The notes: a model not told the origin generated them from the letters alone. 27,830 nt of DNA from Nemertoderma westbladi (GCA_032718475.1 JAUCBJ010000885.1:1-27830), one strand, 5' to 3'; positions 1 to 11,007 are shown, counted from the stretch's first letter. Numbers and translations are program-made.

Positions 1-643
1 GACAATAAGTAAACATCAACTGTTACCCAGCTGATAGCTCCTCCGAGAGAAAGCCGCCCCAATATTAGATTATTACAACAACATATCCATTGGGTAAGAA
101 AGTGGAGGAGAGCCAGCCCGTCTCTTAATTTTTTACTTTATATTACGCGATCAATTTTCACTCATCTCGTCATGAACCCAACATGTATGTAACCTTTTGT
201 TAAATTTGTTGGCTATGCGTTTGCGGTTGTTTGGGCGGAGTGTGGTAGGCCTACACTTTTCACACTTAAATATTTTGGTTGTGAAATGTTACAGGGCATA
301 GCGATCTGAGATATTTCATTTATATTTTATTATGAGAGGAAGAAGAACATACAACGTTATTTACCATATATGTAACTAAATAATTGTTTTCGGGTTTAAC
401 TTGGAAGCCTCCCCAAATAGTTGATATACAATTATATTTAAAATTATTTCCATGGTCATGGTCATTCACCCGTCTTTAGTTAGAAATTTGTTTGCATGAA
501 AGACAGTTTAGTTTAGTTTTTACTGATTTATTATCTCTTATCTGACTGGGGTAATAATAAAGGATAGGATAAATGGAAGCAAAGTGTGACAGTAACAAAT
601 ATTTCCCCGTCACCCTAGCATGTCTTAGGTATGATATATCAAA
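1..643. other. Non-coding AT-rich stretch, nothing recognised
   Basis: No long reading frame, RNA gene or clear repeat is visible. A GTAGGCCTAC palindrome sits at 245-254, one of several TAGGCCTA sites in the window. Confidence 0.5.
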
Positions 644-692
644 GGGGGAAGTTTGGATTCACTGCATAAATGCAGTTCTCCAAACTTCCCCC
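644..692. repeat. Strong nested hairpin
   Basis: A 14-base arm at 644-657 (GGGGGAAGTTTGGA) is perfectly complementary to 679-692. Inside it, ACTGCAT (661-667) pairs with ATGCAGT (670-676). The two stems are separated only by a 3/2-base internal loop, giving 21 paired bases in a 49-base segment. The arm motif TTCCCCC recurs just downstream at about 708-721. It could be a cruciform, a small foldback transposon remnant or a folded RNA. No transcript evidence can be read from the sequence. Confidence 0.8.
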
Positions 693-1489
693 GAATGCAC
701 ACTGTAACTTCCCCCTTCCCCCAAATATCCACTGTTGAATTACTTTGAAGCGATATAATAAGTACAAAATTGTGCGAGTTTTTAATTGTGTGGTCCAATT
801 GTTATTTGATTTCTATTTATTATTTAAAGTGCATTTAATATCACACTGGTTTTTAGAATATTATACTATACAACCTTATGTTTTATTAATTTACCCAATC
901 GAAGCCTCATAAGGGCCGGTTATTTGTACGCATATCCCCTAATGCGCTCAGTAAGGTTCAAACAACATATTAATATGAAAATAAAGTATCTGTAAAGAAA
1001 ATAACCCAATACTATATAATTTGACCTTATTAAAAAATTTGCACTTTTGCACACTTATTTGTACAAATGCAATTTAGCAGATCGTAATGGTGGCTCTTAT
1101 TTAACAAACTTATGTTTATCCTCTACCGATCTACGATGGTGTATGATCAAGTGTCAGTCGCTAAAAGTGTCAAAAATCCAATTTAATAAATCTGGATTTG
1201 CGATTTTGGACCATATTCATGGACATTTTAAGTCACTTTATAGACATAAAAAGTTAAACAAATGTTACGATTATAGTTAGAAATCATTCCAAACTACATT
1301 TTAATCCAATATAGTAAATATAATAATATATATATATAATAATAGTGTTTGAAATATCGAAAAAATGTTCACTATTTAAGTGCATTTTGCACTAAGTGCA
1401 CATAAGTCTTTTCCCAAGTTTTATCCTATTTCACACACTACAATCTATCCTCTATCCAATGAAAAAAGTTTCAGATTAAACGGCCCTAT
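693..1489. other. Non-coding stretch, nothing recognised
   Basis: AT-rich sequence with a short TA-rich microsatellite near 1318-1345. The reading frames here are short and have no recognisable domain. Confidence 0.5.
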
Positions 1490-1689
1490 AGAACCGAAGT
1501 TATTGATGTTTAAAAATAGTCACTCGAAAATTTCAAATTCTCTTGGTCACATAGTCTAGTGGTTATCAATCACGTTAATGAAACCTAAGTTCGCGGGTTC
1601 GAAATCCAATATTGACCTGACCATTCTTAATTTTTTTGCAAAAAAAAATATTTTTATTTTTTCACTAAAATCACTCTAACTTCGGTTCT
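1490..1689. repeat. tRNA-like unit between 13-bp inverted repeats
   Basis: AGAACCGAAGTTA at 1490-1502 is the exact reverse complement of 1677-1689. Between them, 1545-1617 resembles a tRNA: an A-box-like TAGTCTAGTGGTTATCA at 1552-1568, a B-box-like GGTTCGAAATCC at 1596-1607, and GGTCA/TGACC ends that can pair like an acceptor stem. The anticodon arm is poorly formed, so this is more likely a tRNA-derived SINE head or tRNA pseudogene than a working tRNA. The flanking inverted repeat would be unusual for a SINE and suggests a foldback carrier, which is inference. Confidence 0.5.
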
Positions 1690-2284
1690 GGTGGTCCAAA
1701 TTCAATAAAATTGGTATATTCTTTGCCGTAATTTTTTTCTTAATCTTTTGAGAAGGGGTTATTTTTGGCCCCAAAAAAATTTAAAAAAAGGGCCAAAATA
1801 ACGCGATATTTTTCGACCCTTAAAATTCGTAATTTTAATTATATATGTTAAGATAAAAGATAGCGGAGTTAATTTCATACTTTTTACAGGTACTTTTGGC
1901 GCAATACGCTAAATTATAATGGAATAGCGATTTGATAAAAAAAAAATTTTTCGTCCCTTTTTATAAATATTATATTTCACACGATCGCCTGCCGCTCCAG
2001 TTTTATAATACCTCCGGCGCTGTGATTAACGCTGTTAGATAGATAATTTAACGCACTATAAGTCTGTGTAAACAAATCTCCCGTAAGTTAAGTAGTTTTC
2101 GAGCTAGACGATTTCCCGCGAAGCAAGTTTGAAGCGCGAAATTATAATTTTGGCCCTCATTTTTTTAATATCATCCTTGGAGCAAAACCGATAGCATATT
2201 TGAATTCCCCGTATGGATATTGACTGTATAGAATGTACCTTAACCAACTAAAGTTAAAAATAAAAAATTATTCGATAAAAACTA
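1690..2284. other. AT-rich stretch with GGCCC-containing motifs
   Basis: Non-coding. Short motifs such as TTTTGGCCC recur at about 1760 and 2149, and a related one occurs near 2296. The region may be an older, diverged part of the repeat that follows. No gene is visible. Confidence 0.4.
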
Positions 2285-2640
2285 CTTTACAAATTCTGGC
2301 CCTTTTTGGCCCCTATTGCGACATATTTTTTGTACCCCCATTCGATAGGAACGTAGCCCCAATGGTCTTCTACGAGTTTCATAAAAGAATTAGTGGATTC
2401 CTACCCGCGTTGTCGAATTAAACATTTCGGAAATAAAATTTCGAAAAAAGACGGACAAAAACGTACAAATTTACAGCCCCTTTTTCCACACGAAATTTTA
2501 ATAAATATCTTACCCCCATTCGATACGAAGGTAGTACCACTCTTCCCCTTTCCAACCGCGTTACTTTCGTCCCCGTACGATTAATATTAGCCGAGTTATA
2601 GCGGGTCCCGCAAAGTCATTTTGTCCGTTTTTTCAACTTT
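2285..2640. repeat. Diverged direct repeat, about 178-bp period
   Basis: Two neighbouring segments share ordered motifs. ACAAATTCTGGCCCCTTTTT-like sequence at about 2289 matches about 2464, and TACCCCCATTCGATA at about 2332 matches about 2511, so the spacing is close to 178 bases. The copies are well diverged. The short reading frames across this region are probably by-products of the repeat, because no protein family is recognisable. Confidence 0.5.
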
Positions 2641-3640
2641 GACGGACATTTTCGGAAAAAAGGCGTGGTAATCTTTTTTGAAAAAAAAAACGAATTCACT
2701 AATTAATCCCTTCTATCGTATCCCGGCGTCGGCTAAGCAATAACCTAGGGTTTTTTCGAGCCACTGTAGAGCGCCTTTCAAAAAAATTTTAAAATTGTCG
2801 AAAAAATGACGGATTTTTGTCCGCCGTGTCCGTCGAAGGGTTAGATTTAATAATGTTAGAGTTGCTAATATCTTAGAATTCCGAGCCGCTCCCCTGGTGA
2901 GAAAATAAAAAAATTTGGTCTGTTCCTTCATCGAAAAGTCCCCCAGAATCCCAAGTTAACCTATATAGTTAGCGATGGCCTGCGGCTTTAGGAGCGGCCG
3001 CGGTATTCACCTCCCTCATAGCGGCCGCGGCGGTGTTGCGTCAAATGGAGAAATATTTATCCCACCTAGTGAATCATATGCAATATCTACAAGGTTACTC
3101 ACTGTGCTGTGTTATGTGGCAGGCCAACTGATTGAACTTTAGTTTGACAGAATACTTATGTTGACTATCTGGTACTAAGTGTACTGAAATGTACTCTGTT
3201 ATAATAATAATATAATTGTTGTATTTAATTAATATCGTGGTTTACATTGAAAAGTGTAAATTGTTAATCGCGGTTTACATTGAAACATCTCAACTTGTTT
3301 TATTTATTACAAAAATAAGAACGAATTTGTCGTATTACTACTTCTTGTGCGCGATTGTATTGAATTCATGACACGCTGTTATTATTATTAATCAATTGAC
3401 ACCTCGACTCCTCTCTGAGACTCCGACTACTCTATCCGATAGAACAAATTAATAATTTCGCTAACTGCTCTCTATCTTCTATGATCACAACAGCTTTTAT
3501 AATTCATTAGATGATTACAACATAACAATTATAGTTTGAAGTTGTCTAGAAAATTTCTCGTACACCACCGGGACTACCCTCACACTAATTTATTATCAGA
3601 CAGAACAAAAAGCTTTTACTTGACTCGTACTGTCTCCTAC
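2641..3640. other. Non-coding stretch with a small GC-rich patch
   Basis: Mostly AT-rich. GCGGCCGC occurs twice, at 2994-3001 and 3021-3028, within a short GC-rich island. A motif like GGTTTACATTGAAA occurs twice, near 3238 and 3273. ACGGGCC/GGCCCGT form a 7-bp hairpin near 3651-3668. No gene is recognised. Confidence 0.45.
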
Positions 3641-3668
3641 GACTTGCTTCACGGGCCGCTAGGCCCGT

Positions 3669-5075
3669 CTCTAGTGGTAGTTCTTGCAAAGTATATGGGA
3701 GACATTACGTTAATGGAGTGCAAACTAATGTCAAAATACTGTAGTGAGTGAATACACATGGGGAGTTCGCAAGTTGGGAACTAAGATACAAACATGTCCG
3801 TGTCCGGCGTAAATGCGTCATCCGAGCCAACATCAACCATATGGTGGTGGATTTTAAATTGTCAAAAAATGTTAAAATTATGTCCATAATGGTTACCGGT
3901 TAATAGCCAAGGCCGCTGTTTATTGATCACTTTTGTGGCCTCACTAAACCAGAAAGGGTTGACTACATCACAATGCATGAAACTAGAGTACCCAGGTAAA
4001 AATAACTACTCATATACTTTGTGTGTTATAACTTTTTACATATACGATACACAACACACACAGTGTGCTAATTCGAGTGAAATCTACGAATATCAATTGC
4101 TCATTGTTTCCAATTTTTGTTTCACTGTTGTTCATTTTTGCTCATAATAAATGCACCTGCCCTTTCCCACCTGGCAGCTGGCCTAATTAATTCTTTGGAA
4201 AATTAAATAACCCAGAACAAATATATAGAGATAGGCATCTCTACGATTTAAGGAAGCTGTCTGCTGAGATTAAATGAAGAAATTTAATTATAGGCTTTGC
4301 CCTACAGTAGGGGGTTTAATAAGATCTATCTAGTATCTATGGATGTCCTGAACAACCGGTGATTGTCCTCGTACCCCGAGAAGTACCAGAGTAAGAGTGT
4401 GAGATGTGTACTGCAGTGTATGTTAAACTGCTCTCTCACACTCTCTCAAGTCATCTTACAACAGGATAAATGAGAACTTCAATCATACGATATAAGGTAG
4501 GATAGGGTTACAAGGTTGATTTTTTGATTTTCTAAATTTTTTTGAGGATCCTTAAATGTTTTAGATAAAACTTTAAAATACATTGATGTCGTTTGTATTG
4601 CTAATCCTCCAACCCACCAAGCAAACTTGAAAGTTTATAAACATTTATTAGTTTGACAAAATGTACAAGTTTACTCTGTGCAGCAATATAGCCGACTCCA
4701 AAAATAAATATTCTTCTCTACAGAAACCTACTCACTCACCCGCAGTGTGTACAGTAGTATGCAGAGGAAAAGGAAAGAAATCTAAAATACCCAAAAAAAT
4801 CCGCAAAAGTTCTTGTACTTGTCCTGCACGCACAAGTGTACATAGTTTTTGTTACGAACTTAATGTTAAGTAAAAGTTATGGGACGTGTTAGAGGCTTCC
4901 AGACACTATACAATATACATACAACCAACGCGTCCTTTAAGTTTGGTTTGCTTGATTTTTTTACAGGTTTGGTTTCTATATTTTGGTTAGAGTTAGTTAG
5001 TGCCATATGCTATACATACAACAAACACTGCCACAAAGCAGGCAAATAAAGAGTGAGTAAAAAACAAATACCAAA
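3669..5075. other. Non-coding stretch, nothing recognised
   Basis: No repeat family, RNA gene or convincing exon was found. A 70-codon frame at 4661-4873 with an ATG is rich in lysine and cysteine but shows no signal peptide and no known domain, so I do not call it a gene. Confidence 0.4.
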
Positions 5076-5378
5076 GAGGTAAAGGTAAAGTCGCGTTAGG
5101 TTCCAAAGAGCGGTAGGTCCCATTGCCATTTAAAGGAACAGGTTAGTAAAGGAGCAGGTTACAGGCGTGTTGGAGTAATCAAAACAATGAACAAAAGTTA
5201 ACACATGTTGACATGTTTAGTACAGTCCTTTAGTCCAGTTCTTTGGGTATTGGGTCATTGTTTTGTTCTCACCCGGGAAATAAATAATACAAAAACTACC
5301 CAGCCTGGCCAATGAGAGGATCGAACCCACAACCTACGGGAGATGTGAATTGAATGCAACCCCTACACCAAGGTGGAA
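5076..5378 (-). mobile_element. tRNA-derived SINE, family 1, copy B
   Basis: Read on the minus strand, the head begins CCACCTTGGTGTAGGGGTTG near 5376 and has a B box GGGTTCGATCCT at 5317-5328. The first 65 or so bases match the plus-strand copy at 16579 closely; the middle differs. The element ends in a (CTTTAC)-like tail at 5077-5090. The A and B boxes are RNA polymerase III promoter elements of the tRNA type, and such elements are copied by LINE enzymes in trans. No unambiguous target-site duplication was seen. Confidence 0.75.
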
Positions 5379-5766
5379 CCCTCAGGGTACCACCATGGAC
5401 CATACATGTACCTATACAACTATATCATTACATCTTCAAATAATAATTATAGGCCTCTAGTGGTTGCGTTATGTTTGGTAAGGGCGAGGGTGTCATTAAC
5501 ACAACATCCTGTCATTCGAGCTGAACCAGTTACATCCAAAAATAGTTCAATTATTCATCAAGGTGCATTGTTACTTACATGGAACTTATGACCCAAGATA
5601 AATTAAATTATCTGTCAATTATATTGGAGAATATCCTTGTCAAAAATATTGCATTTACATGGAAAGCAGTAGGAAATTAAAAATAAAATACTCTTTAGCA
5701 TTTGAATTTGTTCAGTATTATTCATACACGATTTTATGTAGTTTCCTACTGTACAATTAATTCTAA
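5379..5766. other. Non-coding stretch, nothing recognised
   Basis: The short frame at 5373-5591 overlaps the SINE head and shows no domain. No other signal was found. Confidence 0.4.
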
Positions 5767-5827
5767 ATTTTAGAATTTACTACATGAGTAAAGTTAGCGA
5801 TGTTATACATTTAGTAAATTCTAAAAT
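5767..5827. repeat. Perfect 16-bp inverted repeat, hairpin
   Basis: ATTTTAGAATTTACTA at 5767-5782 is the exact reverse complement of 5812-5827, with a 29-base loop. It may be a tiny foldback element or a chance AT-rich structure. The perfect match over 16 bases makes chance less likely. Confidence 0.7.
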
Positions 5828-5980
5828 CATATATCGGTTACGGACTGGACTGGAAACAGAAATATATTATCATTGAGTAGAATGACTATCTATCTGCAGT
5901 GTGCCATATATTTCCATATACGGTATTTTTAGTTATTTACTTATGTATCTCTTTAATATGCCTTGTTTTTTTTCTGGTTA

Positions 5981-6015
5981 ATTTATTGATTTAAGAAATT
6001 ATTAAATCAATAAAT
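5981..6015. repeat. Perfect 14-bp inverted repeat, hairpin
   Basis: ATTTATTGATTTAA at 5981-5994 pairs exactly with 6002-6015 across a 7-base loop. The composition is AT-only apart from one G/C pair. Confidence 0.65.
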
Positions 6016-6393
6016 ATGTTTGCAGTTTAATTGACCACACAGCTAGCAATATTAATCAGAAATGTCCCTCAATATAACACCAAACCGCTGCCAGCTGCTC
6101 CCGGCTTGTGTTTATATACCAGCAGCTAAATATTACAAGCTGAAATCGCGGTTGTTATTATTGTACATTATTAGTTGATCCGGTATAATTTAGGTCTTGT
6201 ATAAAACGAATGTAGATACAATAAATAACTATTATAGTAATTAATTAAGTGGGGCGAGCCACTTAGTTGGCGGAGTCTTAGCGAACTGACATTGTTATGA
6301 GGAGGTGGGGCAATTTTTGGAAATAGTTGTTGTCGTTACGATTTTGTCATGCTAATAACTTTGTCTGATTTAGAGATGTCTAGTCTATTCTTG

Positions 6394-6467
6394 CAATATT
6401 TTAATAATTAATAATATATAAAATATTAATATTATTATTAATTATAATTAATAATATTAAAATATTG
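6394..6467. repeat. AT-rich palindromic segment
   Basis: CAATATTTTAAT at 6394-6405 pairs with the complementary end at 6456-6467, and the TAAT/ATTA-rich interior is largely self-complementary. This could simply be low-complexity DNA. Confidence 0.55.
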
Positions 6468-6741
6468 AAATATAAATATCCAGTGCTATATCTAATAAAC
6501 ATTAATGTATTCTGAAAGAAATAAATAAAATTGTAAAACTTGTGCTAATTTCGCCTTTTAAAATCACTACGGTATAACTAATCCAATATTATTACTTTAT
6601 GTTATGTCTGAAAGTGAAAACATCTCACTTCGTTATTTTTAACTATTCAAGATGAACTTGACTGCAAATGAAAACATTTTAAAAGTAACTGATATTCCCT
6701 CCGAATGCCTTCTGAAATTCTAGACCTCAGATTGAGTTTTT

Positions 6742-7020
6742 GTGAGGTCTTCAACCGGCTACAGTTACCCAGACATGCCTGCCAGGAACTCATGGACCGG
6801 GGTACGCTACCTCTTCCACCCGGTAGCCTACGAGACCTTGGGCCGCCCAGGCCCAGAAACATCCGAGTTCCTGAAGGAGATCGGGGCAAAACTCCACTCT
6901 GTTACCCAGGAGCCCCGATCTCACCGCTTCCTCCTGCAAAGGCTGGCAATCGCCATCCTGGTCGGCAATGCGGCCTCCATTATGGAGATCGTGGACCCCT
7001 TACTCACTAACAACGATTGA
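6742..7020 (+). pseudogene. LINE ORF2 C-terminal fragment
   Basis: The frame ending at the TGA at 7018-7020 carries AYETLGRPGPETSEFLKEIG followed by a stretch resembling RSHRFLLQRLAIAILVGNAA. From family knowledge this matches the tail that follows the reverse transcriptase in some animal LINE ORF2 proteins (pattern VETLGPWGP...FLKEIG...FLFQRLS.AIQRGNAASI). The reverse transcriptase core is absent and the upstream sequence is out of frame or diverged, so this is a 5'-truncated, dead copy. The local GC content is higher than its surroundings. A 19-base C tract follows the stop by about 60 bases. I cannot assign the clade; it does not resemble LINE-A or the CR1-like element in this window. Confidence 0.65.
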
Positions 7021-7081
7021 CTCTACGAGGTGGTCCACGGCCCATATAAAACCCCACCGCATTGGAACATAATAACCTACA

Positions 7082-7100
7082 CCCCCCCCCCCCCCCCCCC
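7082..7100. repeat. Poly-C tract, 19 C
   Basis: Uninterrupted run of C just downstream of the LINE fragment. It is one of four long C/G tracts in the window; its exact length is prone to sequencing error. Confidence 0.95.
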
Positions 7101-8255
7101 GAACCACGTCTTTTTTGTGCCTTAATTGTATTTGTAGTTTTGGTTATATTATAATGTTTACATTGATTGCATGTGTAATCGATTTCTACTGTATCATTGT
7201 ATTATTAGAATCAATAAGATAACGTTGACTATTTTTACTTTTATTTGTTGATTATTTAGTTTATAGTTTTCATCAAAAACTCCGGGGCAAAAATTGGCGG
7301 TATCATATGGAAGTTCTCAAAGCTAAATAAACTCCATAAGTCATAATTTGTGAAATTTACTGGATTTTCGGAAATTACAACACCCACGTGAAGATTACCA
7401 GGTTTTCAGTTTTCAGTCGGAATTTTATTACAAATTATTAATGAAGAATTTATATATTTTTGGTATACTACACATTGGCCCATTACAATGGCGTTTTAAT
7501 GATTGTTTGAATTAGGGTTGAGGACGCCCCAACTGTTATCTGCATACAAAATATAAAAAGTGGCGTGTGTGAGGGTAATTAATTTTTTCCTTTATTTTTA
7601 ATAACAACTTGAAAGCAATAAAGTAATGTGGAAGGATAATATCTATCGTACAGCAACAGCAAACAATATAGAAAAGTTGCCATTTGAAGTGTTGAGGGTT
7701 TTTAAAATGGAAATCAATTTAAGACATTATTATCAAATAGCAATTACTGTTGACCACAAAATAAACAAATAAAAATAAATAATTGTTTTCTCTTCAAAGT
7801 TGGTGCTCTTAAAATCTCTATAACTGTGAATGTTCCTCTTACATTAGCCAATCACAGACTTAGTTTACAATCTTGTGGGAACAACATTAAAACCCGCCAA
7901 TGAGAAATGTGGAAAAATATTTCTAAATTGCCTTTTAGTAGAGCCGTAAAAAAATCTCGGCTCCTAACTAACATAGAGTGCCAGAATAAAATGTGTAATG
8001 GGAAAAAAAACAGATAATAATAAATTGAGAATCAAAATATCTAATATCTATATAATTTAATTAAATAGATGAAAACTATAGGTACTGATCCTTAAATTCC
8101 TAAAAGCTGCATTATTGTTGTGGATGTTAAAGTATTTCTATAATGATAATATAGAAATGAAGTAGAAGTTGACCCAAGTTTATGTACAAATACATGTTAT
8201 TAGCTATTTATTTATATTTATTCCGGAACAACAACACAATAACCCATAGTAATAA
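7101..8255. other. Non-coding AT-rich stretch, nothing recognised
   Basis: No frame with a domain, no tRNA-like promoter and no clear repeat was found over about 1.1 kb. Confidence 0.45.
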
Positions 8256-8402
8256 CTATTTACATACTTGTGTGTAAAGTAGCACTTTACAGTGTGATGA
8301 TCCGAGGGGCTTTGTTACACGAACGAACGTTAGTGAGTGAGTGAAAATAAAGCCACGAGGATCAGAACACTGTAAAGTACTATGCAACAAGTATGTATGT
8401 AG
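8256..8402. mobile_element. Foldback/MITE-like element, 147 bp
   Basis: The left arm at 8256-8314 and right arm at 8344-8402 are inverted copies over nearly 60 bases with a small gap. Shared blocks include ACATACTTGT, CTTTACAGTGT and GATCC.. followed by GGCTTT. The loop (about 8315-8343) contains GAACGAACG and GTGAGTGAGTGA. Nearly the whole element can fold into one hairpin, as in short non-autonomous DNA transposons. No target-site duplication was resolved. A microRNA-type hairpin is an alternative that small-RNA reads would decide. Confidence 0.65.
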
Positions 8403-8693
8403 TTTTATTCCAAAATTGTAACATTACAAAATGATTGTACATATACATTTTAAGTGATAGAAATTGCACAAATTAAATTAGTTGCTGTATAAATAAATGT
8501 AAAAATGACATAAGTTATGTTATAAATAAGTTAGCTTATATATATTGTGTCGTTTGGAGCCGTGTTATAATAATATAGCTAGGCCCTACCGGTTATTAAT
8601 ACCTACTCTATACCCCGCCTACCGGTAGGTAATGCAGTTGACTTATATGTCTGGCTGTCAGGCAATTAATTATAAATGACACCTATTGTTTGC
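8403..8693. other. Non-coding stretch
   Basis: CCTACCGGT near 8585 and ACCGGTAGG near 8620 form a 9-bp inverted repeat. Nothing else is recognised. Confidence 0.4.
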
Positions 8694-8746
8694 GTGGTAA
8701 CCAGAATGACGCCGTAACTTTACAGCTCGCCGTCATTGGTTACCAC
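8694..8746. repeat. Inverted repeat beside LINE-A 3' end
   Basis: GTGGTAACCAGAATGACG at 8694-8711 pairs with CGTCATTGGTTACCAC at 8731-8746, with one 2-base bulge and a 19-base loop. It lies about 12 bases beyond the 3' end of the minus-strand LINE-A copy and could mark an unrelated foldback remnant. Confidence 0.65.
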
Positions 8747-8757
8747 AAAAGTACACC

Positions 8758-9330
8758 TGCTATCTACTTCTACTAGAATCGGCATGCTGCATTGCAGCTG
8801 CATTTTTAAGAATGCTGTGCCGGCTTAGCGACAAAATTGCACCGCCACAACTCCCTATCACCCATGACAATTGCTAGATCATCCGCATCTTCAAGGCCAG
8901 TGTCCTTTAACATGCGTCTCAAGAAAGTCATGGGCTGTCCACCATGCTTATTCACTCCATGAGGCTGCCAAAGTACAAGATTATGCACTGGCTGGTCCTC
9001 ACGGCGAAAGCAATGTCCTGCAAAGCGGAGGCGATTTTGTTCTAGTGTCAAGCTTGGGGGAACCAATGAGACACCTCCAATGTTATATAGTGTCTGGTTG
9101 GAGATGTGTGCATTGTACTTGACACAATGAACCCGGCGTAGCATTCTTGTGAATGTGCCATCCAGAGATTTGGTGTCCTCAGCAGTTAGAGCCCAGCATG
9201 GACTCCCGTAGAGGAGTACTGGAACTACTGCTGCTCTAAATAATCGGACCTTAAGTTTCCGATTAATTCTCGGTGACTTCCAAATCCTAGAAAGCCAATT
9301 CAAGGCTGCCCATGCGATCAGAACTTCATA
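8758..9330 (-). pseudogene. LINE-A 3' copy 1, ORF2 C-terminus
   Basis: On the minus strand the frame runs from about 9330 to the stop at 8806 without interruption. It contains NWLSRIWKS, RKLKVRLFRAAVVPVLLYGS, SLDGTFTRMLRRV, RLRFAGHCFR and DTGLEDADDL. This order (thumb region of the reverse transcriptase, then a conserved tail with FAGH and DTG) is known from a widespread animal LINE family with an AP-endonuclease-like domain; the exact clade is not assigned. The copy is 5'-truncated, so the endonuclease and the catalytic reverse transcriptase are missing. The 3' end carries GCATGCCGAT and then a TAG/TAC-rich tail shared with the other copies. The uninterrupted frame suggests fairly recent insertion. 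Confidence 0.8.
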
Positions 9331-9763
9331 AATACCGGTACCTGTTTCATATTAACGAAATGAGTCAGTTTGTCAAAAAATATTCATAGCGATTCCTCTG
9401 TTGTCTTCGGGGTGATCTAAAAAAACTCATCAGTCCAGATATGGAGGGGTGATGGTGACGAGACTGGCAGTCATCGGCCGTCCATAGACAATGACACGGG
9501 AATAAACAGGTAGCGGTACCTGTGGTGACATTCATATTGAATGTATATTAATATTACATGAATATTAAAACTAAATAATTATGACAATAAATAACACACC
9601 GTATATTTAATGAACTTATATAAAGGTACACAGATTATTATAAAACTTTAAATTTATAGTAAAAGCTTTCAAACACTGTGGTGTTTTTCCTGCACAAAAT
9701 TTCGGTGGAAAAATTACAGACATAGTCACATGGGCGTTTTTTGAGTGACCTGGCCCGAATACT
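9331..9763. other. Non-coding stretch, nothing recognised
   Basis: No gene or repeat was identified between the 5' truncation point of LINE-A copy 1 and the foldback element that follows. Confidence 0.4.
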
Positions 9764-10350
9764 GTTTAAGTACAGTAAGCGTGGGAAGCCAATTTTGAAA
9801 ATCGGCTGTGATTGGCTGCTCCAGTTTTGAAGTCACTACAAAGTGATCTAATAATTTCTTATCTTGGTTTCTATTGACAGTGATTTTCGATCGATTCAAT
9901 TACACATTAAATCTCCAGTACTTTGCACATTTGGCTTTGAGTACGGCAGTACTGTACGGCCTACAGATTATATTTATAATAATACCACTAAACCTATAAT
10001 ACCGACCGGTCAGCCGGTTCTATAATAATCGGTAGCAGGCTACTGAATATTACAATTGTGTTTATTATAATTATTATTGTATTAATTAAGTATTTAAATT
10101 AATGAAGTATGCTGCGATACAAGCGTATACCGGTCAGACATTCTGCCGAGTTTGGATTTGTGAACAGAATTTTAACCATCTTTATCATCATTAATTTAGT
10201 TATTTGTAGTGTCATCCATGTTGAATGGATGGAAAATCACCCACCACAGAAACCAAAATAAGAATATCTCAGATCACTTTGTAGTGATGTCAATCAAATA
10301 TGTAGCAACCAATAACAGCTTATAATCAAAATTTGCTTACTTACTTAAAC
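9764..10350. mobile_element. Foldback element with about 130-bp inverted arms
   Basis: The left arm (9764-9900) and the right arm (10221-10350) are inverted, diverged copies. Blocks matching in order from the outside in are GTTTAAGTA, GTAAGC, a TGATTGGCTGCT-like segment against TTATTGGTTGCT, CACTACAAAGTGATCT, TCTTATCTTGGTTTCT against TCTTATTTTGGTTTCT, and GATTTTC. The central 320 bases are AT-rich with no coding potential. This is the layout of a non-autonomous DNA transposon with long terminal inverted repeats. Similarity may extend weakly outward (GTGAC on both sides). Ends and target-site duplication are unresolved. Confidence 0.7.
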
Positions 10351-10869
10351 CCGACCGCTTCGTCACATTTTTACAACAAACACACACCGCCACTCGATTC
10401 AGGGCACCTTGTTACCCCTTATTCAATTGTTTCTAGCCCAACAATATTTTGGCGCAGCAAGTTCAGTAGTATCTAGTAGTATCCATTGCTGTTAACAAAT
10501 TGCACAGGAATACGCATGAGGTATGTAATGGTGGTTAATTTTTAGAGTTACAGCCATTAAAACAATAAAAACACCCCTTCTGTAACGCCTTCTACCATAT
10601 TAGAGTTGATTTTACAACTTAACCGTTGAAATTAGAAAATAAAGTTTAATTTTCAACTTAGTTGGAATTTTAACTTCTCCCCGACTGGAGTAGTGGTGAG
10701 GAAGACAAAGACGAGAGAGATTCAGGATGAGGACAGTTGCCAGGAAACTGATGAGCAGATGAGTAATAGTCAAGAATAGCCGAGAACAGGACAGGACAAT
10801 AAATTGAGACTAATGTACTATTTGATTAATAGGCATACAACTGCTTAAAGAATGAGGCCTATTGTACTT
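10351..10869. other. Non-coding stretch, nothing recognised
   Basis: A purine-rich segment lies near 10690-10800. No gene, RNA or repeat is recognised. Confidence 0.4.
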
Positions 10870-11007
10870 TTTTCGTGGTCAAACAAAAAAAATCAGAAAA
10901 GAACAAAAAAACATTGTTTTAAAAGATGTTAATGTTCATTTTCGTGGTCAAACAAAAAAAATCACAAAAAAACAAAAAAACATTGTTTTAAAAGATGTTA
11001 ATGTTTT
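10870..11007. repeat. Two-copy tandem repeat, 69-bp period
   Basis: TTCGTGGTCAAACAAAAAAA occurs at about 10872 and again 69 bases later at about 10941. Each copy is followed by an A-rich segment, ACATTGTTTTAAAAGATGTT and AATGTT. The copies are almost identical, so the duplication is recent. Confidence 0.85.

Noticed and set aside
1545-1617. Functional tRNA gene
   Set aside because: A and B boxes are present but the anticodon arm does not fold properly and the acceptor stem is incomplete.
4661-4873. 70-codon cysteine- and lysine-rich frame with an ATG
   Set aside because: No signal peptide, domain or splice context; short frames of this length are expected by chance.
10741-10790. Second hammerhead core (CTGATGA)
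   Set aside because: No stem II followed by GAAA and no closing stem I could be found.
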